Positions 1-8,947 of a stretch of DNA of 64,000 nucleotides are shown here, one piece after another. Origin of the DNA: Chaetomium olivaceum (Eukaryota; Ascomycota; Sordariomycetes; Sordariales; Chaetomiaceae); NCBI GenBank assembly GCA_039881045.1, contig JAYWVB010000008.1:558001-622000 (forward strand), read 5' to 3'. The number at the start of each line of letters is the position of its first letter. Within the stretch, counting starts at the first letter, position 1. A program made the translations under genes and the position numbers. The notes below the pieces were generated by a model. The model had not been told where the DNA came from. It ran no database searches and saw only the letters and a program-made list of their open reading frames with translations.

Positions 1-293
1 CACAACTCTCTCGGTGCGCGGAAACACGCGACCAGCGCGAGCAAGGTTGCCGCGTAGAGCGCGATATTGGTGGCCGTCCACCATCGTTTCTGTCGCACGT
101 CAGGCGCGGTCGTTGAGCGCCATGCGGCCCCGTACTCGGCGGCGGCTAGGAGGATGGTGACGGCGTGGATCACCAACGAACTGCTCGATCGCAGGCCAAC
201 GGAGTAGACTATGCCGCCGAAGAGGAAACCGCCGCGGAGTTTGAGCAATGTGAAATAGGTAACCGCTGGATCAGCGGTTATTAAATTCGACAT
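1..293 (-). CDS. Membrane protein, 5' part only (runs off the left edge)
   Basis: An open frame starts at the ATG at 293 and stays open to base 1 (97 complete codons), so the 3' part lies outside the window. The product is rich in hydrophobic stretches: roughly residues 23-33, 40-52 and 72-90 look like membrane segments, separated by short charged loops (for example an RQKRWW stretch). There is no cleavable signal peptide with a clear cleavage site. I do not recognise the family. It is transcribed divergently from the HET gene at 652, with a 358-bp shared upstream region. Whether introns interrupt it further left cannot be seen. Confidence 0.6.
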   Translation of the reverse strand, partial: MSNLITADPAVTYFTLLKLRGGFLFGGIVYSVGLRSSSSLVIHAVTILLAAAEYGAAWRSTTAPDVRQKRWWTATNIALYAATLLALVACFRAPREL

Positions 294-651
294 GTTCTGA
301 ATTGTTTCTTTTTTTCTGTTCGGTTTTTTTTTGCTTGTCCGAATGGAGATGGTTACTGGCGGCTGGCCGTTTGAATCCAGGCATCAAACCGACGCGGGAC
401 GAACCAGATCTGCAAGCCCCTATATGGTGTCTTTATCGGTTTTTCGGCACCCAGTCTGGAGTGTCACACAGCAGGGCAGGTCAGTGAATCAAAGGGGCTG
501 TGCGACGTGCTGCGCCGCACTCTGAAACCCCTCCCCCCGTCCCCCGATACAACTCGGACTCTTGGAATGCTGGTGATAACCTGAAAATATCTGAGTTGCC
601 GCACCGAGTAGTCTCTGCTCCTTTTTTTCCTTCTTTTTTTTTCATGTCGTG
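294..651. promoter_or_regulatory. Shared upstream region of two divergent genes
   Basis: No open frame here looks coding. T-rich runs lie at about 302-331, and a pyrimidine tract (CTTTTTTTCC then CTTCTTTTTTTTTC) at about 620-643 sits just before the ATG at 652. Such CT-rich leaders are common upstream of fungal start codons. No TATA box or known operator was identified. Confidence 0.35.
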
Positions 652-2934
652 ATGGATCTTTGCTTCTCGTGCCAGAGCTTCAACATCCACGCGCTCTGTC
701 ACAGACCCGGAGGATGGGGGACATTTCAGCTCAAACTGGCGCGGGATGGGGCTCAGTCAGGGTGCTCCTTCTGTGGGCTGCTCGTGGAATCTCTGTGGAA
801 TAAGATTCCCACTGACAGGCAAAGCTCACTGGATCAAGAGCAGACACGCATCTTCCTCCAAGCAACAAGATCCTGCCGCCTCGACGCCCATGGTCATGCT
901 GATACTAAGAGAGCGGCACTCCGTATCGATGGGCTGCAGGCTTTTATCGCGCCGGCAGCCTACAAAATTGATGGGCAGAAGCCCGTCAAAGAGTCGTTCG
1001 CGACATTCCACGTCTGCGCGGAGCGAGGAAGCTTCGCCGCCACCAGCCAAACCATCGCCGGTCGTTTCAGCGGGCGAGATGTGCGATCTCCGGCCTTCCT
1101 TGAGGGATTACGGGACTGGTTGTCAGGATGTGTTCTCCACAGTCGATGCTGCCAAACACTCTCTGGCAGTCAGCAACTCGACGCATATAACGCACCGCTC
1201 CCGACGCGGTGTGTTGACGTGACGGGCGACTGGTTGATACTCCGGCAGACATCTGGTACAACCGGATCTTACATCACACTTAGTCACCGGTGGAACGCGA
1301 AGACGGCTTCCTCACAGACCACATCCCTCAATGTTTTGCAGCGACAGGAGGAGGGTTTTAACATAGCGGAGCTGCCCCGGACATTCCGCGAAGCCATCTG
1401 GCTCGCGCGACAGCTCGACATCCGGTATATATGGATTGACTCACTCTGCATCATACAGGGTGCCGGTTCAACGGACTGGGCTGCCGAGGCCGGGAAGATG
1501 GCCGGGTACTACCAAGGGTCTCTGTTCACCATCGCCGCTGCCGCCGCTGCAGAAGATGGCAAGCTTGATGGCCTGTTTCCCACCACTCCGCCCCTGCTGG
1601 ATCGCCGTCTGGCACGGCTGCCGTTCTACGACCGCGCCAAGGGCGGTGTACGACGTGGCAGTTTTTATGTATACCCAGCCCGAGCGATGGACAAGGACTA
1701 CGACGTCGAGGTCCGCAGGGGGCCATTGCATAGGCGTGGTTGGGTGTTTCAAGAGTGGTTGCTCAGCCGACGGGTCATCTCCTGCGGCGTTGAGGGCGTT
1801 TACTTTGACTGCCAGACCGAATTACCACGGAACGCGCTGGGCGACACGCTGACAGAAATGTCGGATAGTGACCACCGTGGTCTGACGAGGAGGTTTCTAC
1901 TAAAGCCCCTCGTGAATATAGCCGATTCACATGGCCGGATCGAGGATCTCTGGTCGGAAATCGTCGAGGCGTATTCGTTACTGGAGTTGTCCTACCCCGA
2001 GAAGGACCGGCTACTGGCGCTTTCCGGTATTGCCACTGAGTTTGCCGAGGCGCGAAGCCTCATGAACAAGGGCGAGAGCACAATCCTCACCTTGTGCTAC
2101 GTGGCTGGCATGTGGCTCGATGATATCCACCTCTCCCTCTTGTGGCAGCAAAAGGACCACCCATCCGCAGAAGCAGGGGGAAGACTGCGCTCGTGGATGC
2201 CCTCTTGGTCTTGGGCGTCCCTTGCGAGTCCAGTCTCGTGGGCCTTTTTCAGACGGCTGCGGCCTTTTGCCAACACAAACGCATGTGAGATCGTAGGGCT
2301 GGTTACTAGAGACGGAGCGGTCTATCCAGCTCCGCCTTCACCCGCGGAAAGGCAACGAGCGGTATACCCCCTCGCAGCCGATATCCGCTACCCGCTTACT
2401 GCCGAGTGCAACGGGTTGCTCATACAATGTCGGCTCTGCCCCGTCCACGTTTGGGACCTCTTCACCAAAAAGCACCTCGCGTCCTTGCCGGTTCCCGCTC
2501 CCGCCCCTGATCCCGCCCTTGATACTGATCTTGGGGATGAAGAAATGACATCAACCATCAGGAAAATCTCCCTGGCTGGTAAACCCGGCTCTCCTTGGCC
2601 AGGTGCTAAGGACGTGTGCGGATGGGCGGCGTTTGAAGACCCGGACTTCCAGGACCAGCGTGCCTTCTGGGCCAACGAACAACCGGACGGTGGCTGTGAG
2701 CCGACGTACGCCTTACATGTCACGACTCTGAGGCCAAGCGGCGGGTGGCTCGAGCGCGGTTTGTTCGGTGGTTGGAAGACGGTGCACATGGTTCTGTTTG
2801 TTCGGAGCGTGGATATCGGCGTTGCGGATGGCAGTGGTGAGAGGTATCGGCGCATTGGAATGGGCGGCATGTGGGGAGGCGCGGTCGATCAGAAGCTGAA
2901 ACATGGGGAGGCGAAGACGGTGATTCTTGTGTGA
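652..2934 (+). CDS. HET-domain (heterokaryon incompatibility) protein
   Basis: A single uninterrupted frame of 760 codons. The first ATG is at 652; the frame is open three bases earlier only through a GTG. An N-terminal cysteine pair set (CFSC at residues 4-7, CSFC at 38-41) is typical of the region preceding HET. The HET core (PF06985) runs from about residue 206 to 305, with YITLSHRW at its start and RYIWIDSLCII near residue 256, followed by the RGWVFQEWLLSRR stretch near 363. In characterised fungi, HET proteins trigger programmed cell death after non-self recognition. This one has no visible WD, ankyrin or NACHT partner domain, and the C-terminal 350 residues are family-typical but uncharacterised. 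It is unbroken, unlike the second HET gene at 26505-28357. Intron-free structure is usual for the family. Confidence 0.9.
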   Translation: MDLCFSCQSFNIHALCHRPGGWGTFQLKLARDGAQSGCSFCGLLVESLWNKIPTDRQSSLDQEQTRIFLQATRSCRLDAHGHADTKRAALRIDGLQAFIAPAAYKIDGQKPVKESFATFHVCAERGSFAATSQTIAGRFSGRDVRSPAFLEGLRDWLSGCVLHSRCCQTLSGSQQLDAYNAPLPTRCVDVTGDWLILRQTSGTTGSYITLSHRWNAKTASSQTTSLNVLQRQEEGFNIAELPRTFREAIWLARQLDIRYIWIDSLCIIQGAGSTDWAAEAGKMAGYYQGSLFTIAAAAAAEDGKLDGLFPTTPPLLDRRLARLPFYDRAKGGVRRGSFYVYPARAMDKDYDVEVRRGPLHRRGWVFQEWLLSRRVISCGVEGVYFDCQTELPRNALGDTLTEMSDSDHRGLTRRFLLKPLVNIADSHGRIEDLWSEIVEAYSLLELSYPEKDRLLALSGIATEFAEARSLMNKGESTILTLCYVAGMWLDDIHLSLLWQQKDHPSAEAGGRLRSWMPSWSWASLASPVSWAFFRRLRPFANTNACEIVGLVTRDGAVYPAPPSPAERQRAVYPLAADIRYPLTAECNGLLIQCRLCPVHVWDLFTKKHLASLPVPAPAPDPALDTDLGDEEMTSTIRKISLAGKPGSPWPGAKDVCGWAAFEDPDFQDQRAFWANEQPDGGCEPTYALHVTTLRPSGGWLERGLFGGWKTVHMVLFVRSVDIGVADGSGERYRRIGMGGMWGGAVDQKLKHGEAKTVILV

Positions 2935-3825
2935 GCATTTGTTTGGCCAACCAGAGTCACACTTACGCGACATCTCGGTGCCTTTCACGAAGTCATTGCC
3001 TGAGGAAGTCTCGAGTTGCCTCTCCGTGCGCTGCTATGCTCATCCTCGGCTGACAAGGTCAACATTGACAGATACTGCACCAACCGGCACTACTTCCTGA
3101 TGAGGTCTATTTGTTTCAAGCAATAGCGCACGCTCGGAGTGGTGAAAGCCCGAGACTGGCAGTCTGGATGAGCAGCGTCAATGTTGGATTGTCGCCGATG
3201 ATGTTCCAAACTGTTCGTCGTAGATGTGGAAGGGCTTGGCGGCCAATAATTCCTTCGTCGCCCCGGGAGGGATGAATCGCTACGAGAACTACGAGTCCAC
3301 CTCTAGGCAGTCTCTTCACTGCCATCCGTATGCACGCCAACTACATACCACATCTCCATCAGCTTCCAATGGCGGCTGAACCTTTGCAGTACGTCCGCTC
3401 TGTGCAAGAGGACGAGCTGAGACTGATCCACCAGTCTCTATCCTTTGCGGAGATCAGCAGACACGAGAAGGACGAACAGAGATGCCAGGTAAGAGAGGTT
3501 CCACGGCTGCGGTTGGCACTTTCTTGTGGTCGTAGTTTTGCTGATAACCCATGCAGAAACTGCTCAAGGCACTACGGTAAGCGGCCAGATTCACGCATTC
3601 ACCGGTCCTACAGCAAGGATATTTAGAGCCTCTCAGTTTCATTGCTGTCCAAAGGGTGTGATTCTTGTGTCCCCATAGCTATTAGTCCGACACCCTTTTG
3701 AGAAGGCAGGGAACCTTTATAGCAAGATACTTGCAACTACTCGATCTCGGGCCATGCCTATGCTGTAACATCTCCGATTATACCTCGCGGACTTTACATA
3801 TTGGAGCATATCTTCGAGCATCTTG
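2935..3825. other. Intergenic; possible remnant of a spliced gene
   Basis: Mostly unremarkable. On the + strand an ATG frame from 3330 to 3488 ends in a good donor (CAG/GTAAGAG). An acceptor follows after a CTGATAAC branch-like site (ATGCAG, exon resuming at 3557), giving LLKALR and a TAA at 3578. The 60-residue product includes a charged stretch (SRHEKDEQRCQ) resembling the leader that precedes NACHT domains in fungal STAND proteins, but nothing NACHT-like follows. It may be a relic of such a gene or chance. Confidence 0.25.
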
Positions 3826-4665
3826 TCAGAGGTCGGCTCCGCCAGGCGCATCACCCTGACGTCCCTGACCAGCAAGGGGTACAAAGCCCTTGACACCTGC
3901 GCAAACGGCCCTTGGGTTCCACCTGCCGATGTCGGCATACAGCCCACTATCACAGTCCTCGCCAACCCAGGGGTTCCATTCCTTGATTTGTTCGGCGGTG
4001 GCTCCGACGTCTTTCGCGATGACATCACATGTGCGGGCTAAACAAGAAAGAGGGTGTTAGTTAAGGGAAACCATCTCGGGTATGGCCGTGGCAGTAAGGT
4101 AGGTACATACTTCCGGCTCCGCGGTGGTCGATCTCAACCCAGCAGTTGCAAGTCGAGACGGAACGGGGATTCGGCTCCACGACACGAGGATAGCACATCC
4201 GGTCTCCTGGAGAGAATTCAATTTGTCGTTAACCTTCCTGTCATGTTCACCCTTGAACCTCCATCCATCGCAGCGTTTGTGCTCACCGGTCTTCTTATCA
4301 CCAAACATGCTATGCCAGAGGCAGTAGCGGTACTTGGGCAACCGCCTGCACCTGGCGCCCCTGCTGGAATATTTGTATCCTACAAAGACCATTCGGCCGT
4401 TTCGGAACTCGTATTCCTTGGTCGGGTGGTTGCAGTTGGCCTGCGGGATGTCCCTTTTCACTAGGTAGCGCGTGAAGCCATCCTCATCGGTGATGATCGT
4501 GGCTGGGTTGGGGTCGTTGCCGGTGTATGGTTGGCAGTCTGTAAAGTAGCCGAAGGACGAAGGCATGTCTGTCTTTTCGGCTGAGTTGCTGTGGCGCGTT
4601 GCCGTGGAGAGAGTCGAAAGACTCAACATTACCACGGCGAGCATGGAGCTCGTGAGCTGGACCAT
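3826..4665 (-). CDS. Secreted LysM-type protein (three exons)
   Basis: The proposed mRNA joins 4665-4251, 4206-4111 and 4037-3826 (240 codons plus stop TGA at 3828-3826). Intron 1 (4250-4207, 44 nt) runs GTGAAC to CTCCAG. Intron 2 (4110-4038, 73 nt) runs GTATGT to TTTAG. Both are phase 1, and only this splicing joins the cysteine-rich frames. The start is the ATG at 4665, followed by a 22-residue signal peptide (basic-free start, LAVVMLSLSTL core). The middle part carries CNCWVEIDHRG. The last exon has a LysM-like segment (TCDVIAKDVGATAEQIKEWN, then WVGEDC). LysM domains bind chitin oligomers, and small secreted LysM proteins of plant-associated fungi often mask chitin. The domain is degenerate and single, so the binding role is inferred. 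It is the first of two LysM-bearing loci in the window. Confidence 0.6.
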
Positions 4666-5185
4666 TCTGATCGAACGGCGTAGGTACTGAGTGTAGGCTG
4701 TCACGCTGGGTCTTGGACGATGGCAACCGGACGTGCCGGAAATGTGGCGGATTTCATGAGTTGGATTGTTGTTGGTTCATGTCGGTTCTGAATCTGGTCT
4801 GCGCCATACTTTTGTCTGCCAGTGAATCATCCCTGCCAAGACTGTTGCCTCTTACACACGATCTTTGCATTAAAATCAGCCACTGGGGTCACATGACAGT
4901 TTTTGAAATCACACAGGGCAAGAATCGGGAGGTCGGAACGTAATGGTAAGAAACTGGCGTCCAAAGGCGACAGGTCTGCCATGAACCGAAGCATGCGCCT
5001 TTCCACAGCTATGTGCCATGCCAGAAGATCAGGCCGACCGAAGTGAGCATAACTAGGGTAGTTCCTATTGGTCATTCCCGCCGCAAGAGTGCACCCTTGC
5101 GCCCTCACCCGGTGGTTCGACTAAATCCGGCGTCTGTTCGAGGTCCTTCCCCACCATTTTTCCTCCCCTATCTCCTGAACGAAGA
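4666..5185. promoter_or_regulatory. Divergent upstream region between LysM gene and APH-like gene
   Basis: 520 bp without a supported frame. It separates two divergently transcribed genes and must hold both promoters. A CT-rich stretch (CCCCACCATTTTTCCTCCCC) at about 5149-5168 immediately precedes the start at 5186. No specific binding site was recognised. Confidence 0.3.
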
Positions 5186-6433
5186 ATGTCCATCCCAGTA
5201 TTATCCCCTACCATGTCTTCGTATTCTAGCGCCAACGATTCCTACGACTCGGACGAGCCGCCCGAACTTGAGCTTGACCTAGCCAAGCTCATATCCTGCG
5301 CCAGCACGGCGCTGCAAACCAAATGCACGACCGCTAAAAAGCTCACTCGGGGCGTTAGTCATGAGGTTTTCGCCCTCCAGTTCGAACCAGACGAGGTTAC
5401 AGCTACTACGCCTTCCTCCCTCATTCAAGCGAACTTCTCGTGCATTGCACGCTTCAGCCGTCTCGACAATACACGGGCTAAGTCTATTAGCGAGGTCGCT
5501 ACAGCGCAATACCTTAAGCGCTTCTCGTCGATTCCTGTACCCGAAATCTACTATTACGACTTGGATCCTGATAACGATATTGGAGCTCCAGTCGTTCTGA
5601 TGGAGAGGATGCCTGGCCGACATCGCAATAAGATCTGGGATGACTTGCCGCTCGATAGCAAGAAGTCGGCGCTCTCGCAGATCGCTTCTGTTATTGTACA
5701 GCTCTCCTCCCTCAAGTTCGGCCAGATTGGATCCCTTGACGAGCATGGCGTCGGGCCCCTTATCAGCCCCTGTTTTGACCACCCCAAAGGCCCATTCAAC
5801 TCAACATTCGAATATATGCAGTCTTTCGTCCCCGCCCCCAAGGAACCCGCTGAATCCTCGACCCTCAGAGATCCTTTCCAAGAAGCCAGGACTACGATCG
5901 AGGATTTTCTTGCACAGACCAATGAGGCCTATCTTCAACCACCGTTTTGCCTCATCCATGCCGATTTTGATGGCCAAAACATGCTGTTTCTAGACTCGCC
6001 AGATGGCTCAGGGCCCAAGCTTACGGGCCTGATTGACTTCGAATATGCCTTTACCGGACCGCTCTATTTTCTCTACGAATATCCCATCTTTATCCAAGAT
6101 GTTTCGTGGTCTGAGGAACTCTACACCGAGAACGCCATCTTGCGTACCCATTTCGTCCAGGCTATTCACGGAGCACTGCCTGATGCCGGGGCGCAATCCA
6201 CTTTCATCGCGTCGATAAATCAAAAAAGTTTCGCATTGAATGGCTTCAGGGACGCGTTTATGACCATGAAGTGCTCGGAAGCGACGTTCGCTGGCTTGGC
6301 AAAGAACTATGTACAAAGTGTCGAGAACGGTACGGGTTTGGCCTATTCAGGCCGCCTCGACTATACCCCCGAGCGGTACACCGAGACAGCAGAGCCGCTA
6401 CATTCCAAGTCAAGCGTACAACCAGGCTCATGA
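5186..6433 (+). CDS. Aminoglycoside phosphotransferase (APH)-family kinase-like protein
   Basis: A 415-residue single-exon frame starting at the ATG at 5186. After a Ser/Asp-rich leader it shows APH/choline-kinase fold landmarks: an N-lobe with LTRGVSHEVFAL (residues about 52-64), VVLMERMPGR (about 137-146), the catalytic-loop motif HADFDGQN near residue 256 (HxDxxxxN) and the metal-binding LIDFEYA near 281. These families (PF01636) phosphorylate small molecules in bacteria. The many fungal members are mostly uncharacterised, and the name does not imply antibiotic resistance. There is no signal peptide, so it is probably cytosolic. The key Asp and Asn are present, so activity is plausible, but the substrate is unknown. 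In-frame alternative ATGs at 5186 and 5213 make the exact start uncertain by nine codons. Confidence 0.85.
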   Translation: MSIPVLSPTMSSYSSANDSYDSDEPPELELDLAKLISCASTALQTKCTTAKKLTRGVSHEVFALQFEPDEVTATTPSSLIQANFSCIARFSRLDNTRAKSISEVATAQYLKRFSSIPVPEIYYYDLDPDNDIGAPVVLMERMPGRHRNKIWDDLPLDSKKSALSQIASVIVQLSSLKFGQIGSLDEHGVGPLISPCFDHPKGPFNSTFEYMQSFVPAPKEPAESSTLRDPFQEARTTIEDFLAQTNEAYLQPPFCLIHADFDGQNMLFLDSPDGSGPKLTGLIDFEYAFTGPLYFLYEYPIFIQDVSWSEELYTENAILRTHFVQAIHGALPDAGAQSTFIASINQKSFALNGFRDAFMTMKCSEATFAGLAKNYVQSVENGTGLAYSGRLDYTPERYTETAEPLHSKSSVQPGS

Positions 6434-6706
6434 TGACTGTGTAAAAACCCTTAGACTTTGATGCAGCGCGTAAGTGAAGACCCTAGTTTACAAGCCATAG
6501 ACGGTATAGTGTGAAATTTTGGTCTCAGTAACAAGAAGAGTACCTAGTAATAGTTGTAACAAGGGCGAATCCAACCAATACCAATATCCAAATGAAGCTG
6601 CTAGGAAAACAAGAGACCCGTGGTGTTTCATCAAAGGTATGTCATCTACCACCCTCTACACCGTTTCCTTCTCATTAGTACCTCCCAGTGCCGACCAGGC
6701 GTGTAT

Positions 6707-7675
6707 TTAGCAGCATGAGCCGCAGCCGTCGATACGGCCCGGCGAGTTGTGGCCGTCCGGAGCGTCCCTGCCGGACTGGAAGGCCGACGCGGCGTCCGGC
6801 TTGGCTCGGTTCAAGGCGCCCTCGATGCGGAGGTCGCGGAGGTCGACCGCGGCGGCTCCCCAATCGGCCGTCAGCATCTTCTCCCGAAGCGCAACGGACG
6901 GGAAGCCGTAGTAGCTGACCAGGGTGCCGGCCTGTGTAGAAACGAATTAGCACTCATGCTTCCAACTACAGACAATAGCGGAGAGAGGGGGATGCTTACA
7001 AACCAGACGCCCCTGTGATTCTCAATGGCCTCGTCGTCGGCGGTGGCAAACCGGAAAGCGTGCGTGAGACCGCCGTCCTTGTGGTAGACGACTTTGGGGT
7101 GGGTGCCCGTCCAGCGGACATCGTTGGCATGTTTGATTTTAAATCCGCCGTGTGCCGAGACGGACACATACTGCGGCTGGTCGTTCTTGGTCCAGACAAC
7201 AATATGCTCCCAATCGTGCCTGTGGCCGTTACACGCGGGACCCGACGTGTCCTTCTCAAAGTAGTAGCCGTACATGTGGGCGCACCAGCCGTTGTTGCAG
7301 CGCGAGCGCGAGTAGACGTTGTTGTTGTCCAGGTCCACGGCGTCGCGGCAGCCGCCCTGCGGCGACTCGGTGCAGTGCATGCCCGGGTTGAGAAAGCCGT
7401 CGGCGCCGATGGCGGGCACGTTGTAGCAGCCGTCTCTGTCAAAGTCGAGGACTGGACACGTGAGGACACCTCTTGTCAGAATTATGGCGGCACTTGTGTT
7501 ACGGACGTAGGGCAAACTCACCAGGCTGCCACTTCAGATCGGCATAGGTTGCGCACTGCCCCAACTTGTTGGGGACCGGATCACGGCGGAAGAGGTTCGC
7601 CTCGGGGGCCACCGAGACGGCGGCGGCGGCCGAGTAACCGACCAAGCCAGCCAGAAGCATCAAAGAGCGGGCCAT
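6707..7675 (-). CDS. NPP1 / necrosis-and-ethylene-inducing-like (NLP) secreted protein
   Basis: Three exons: 7675-7522, 7451-7000 and 6931-6707. The introns are 7521-7452 (70 nt, GTGAGT to CCAG) and 6999-6932 (68 nt, GTAAGC to ACACAG). The total is 831 nt, 276 residues, ending TAA at 6709-6707. The product starts with a signal peptide (about 20 residues, Ala/Leu-rich). Exon 2 carries the NPP1 signature GHRHDWE, the conserved heptapeptide that binds a divalent metal in NLPs, preceded by YGYYFEKD. NLPs are secreted and many bind sphingolipids of dicot plasma membranes; others are non-cytolytic. Exon 3 ends in an unusual Cys-rich tail (GCGSCC). The frame is unbroken after splicing, so this copy looks intact. 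Which activity class it belongs to cannot be told from sequence alone. Confidence 0.85.
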
Positions 7676-8947
7676 GTCTGAGAGTAAAGGTCTCGTGAGG
7701 TGATAGGGAGGTGAAATAGAAGGATGATAATAATAAAGTTTTGCAGTCAAGTCTCGCTGCGGTTATCCCGCTCTTATAGACGGCGCTCACTCGGTTACTG
7801 GACGCTCGCAAGTCTAAGCCAAGACGCGATCTTGCGTTCAGGCACTTTCCTTTCGACGTTCCCATCCACTTTCTTGTGCTTACATCTTTGCTTGCCAAGC
7901 TTCCCGTCGTCTTCCTACACGGTAGCGGCGATCAGAGCAGCGTCGGCGTGGGCTAGACGGGGTCCTTTGGTTTAGCGACGTCCTTGGCGGCCCTCTCTCC
8001 ATCAGCCGTACAGGTCTGTATCCGCCGGTGGTCTTAGCCATTGATGGCTTTTTGCTGAGCTGCTCCGCGCCACTGCCTTGACCTTAATGCTGCTTAGGTA
8101 GTGCTGCGAAACAACGCCGTCTTTTATTGTAGTATGCCATCCGTCGGTCGATAAATATTACATGCATGCCAGCGTATTAACATGATGTTCTCTATACGCA
8201 CATACAAACATACATCCATACATGACCTTGCCGGTTTGCCAAGCCTCAGATGGCGGGCCCCAGTGACCGGGATCGGGGACTCGATCTCATCCAATGCCGC
8301 TCCGCATGCAGCAACGGACTTTCCCAAGGCAGCAGCGCGCCTCCAGATTACTCAGATCCCGGCTCGGGGATTCGGTGGAGCTCGCCGCTAAGCTGGGCAT
8401 TCCCCGGTCGTGCACTTCGGCACCCAAGTGGTCCGACTTGTAGGCTTGTGAAGATCCCGTCGGGAGATAAAAAAGCAAGCAGTGCCTCGTGCACCAAGCG
8501 AGGCCCCTTGCTTGGGCCACTAGCTCAGGTACCACTGCCCAGTGCCCACCCGCTGACACCGCCTCGACGTGTTCACGCCGTACAATCATTCCCAAGGACT
8601 ATTGGCCAGTCGATTGAACCCGAGACTAGTGGGTGCTGCCTAACTCAGGCTAGTGGCTAGGGGCTGCATACCACGAATGCTAAACTTTGGATCCGTTACT
8701 CGAGGGCCGAGGATGAGGTGGAGAGTAGTGGACGACGAACCGGCGCTTACAAGAAGACAAGTGGACTCTCCTCCCGTGCGGCGCTGTGGGTGATGAGTTT
8801 GTGCACGGGTATGATGGCGCGGTAGTGAATTGGCGGGATTGGGGTGGTGTTGAGAGCATGCGGAGACTGTGGTTTTGTTGCCGTGTTGGACGGCGGGTAG
8901 GGTGAGGGACCCGGGCGATAATGGGCCCGACCGAGGTTGGTGGTGGC
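7676..8947. other. Intergenic, 1.27 kb
   Basis: No convincing gene. The first about 300 bases are the upstream region of the NLP gene (AT-rich block ATAATAATAAAG at about 7725). A few short ATG frames on both strands have no recognisable composition or motif. The left-hand end of the DUF3433-like gene defines the right boundary. Confidence 0.3.
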
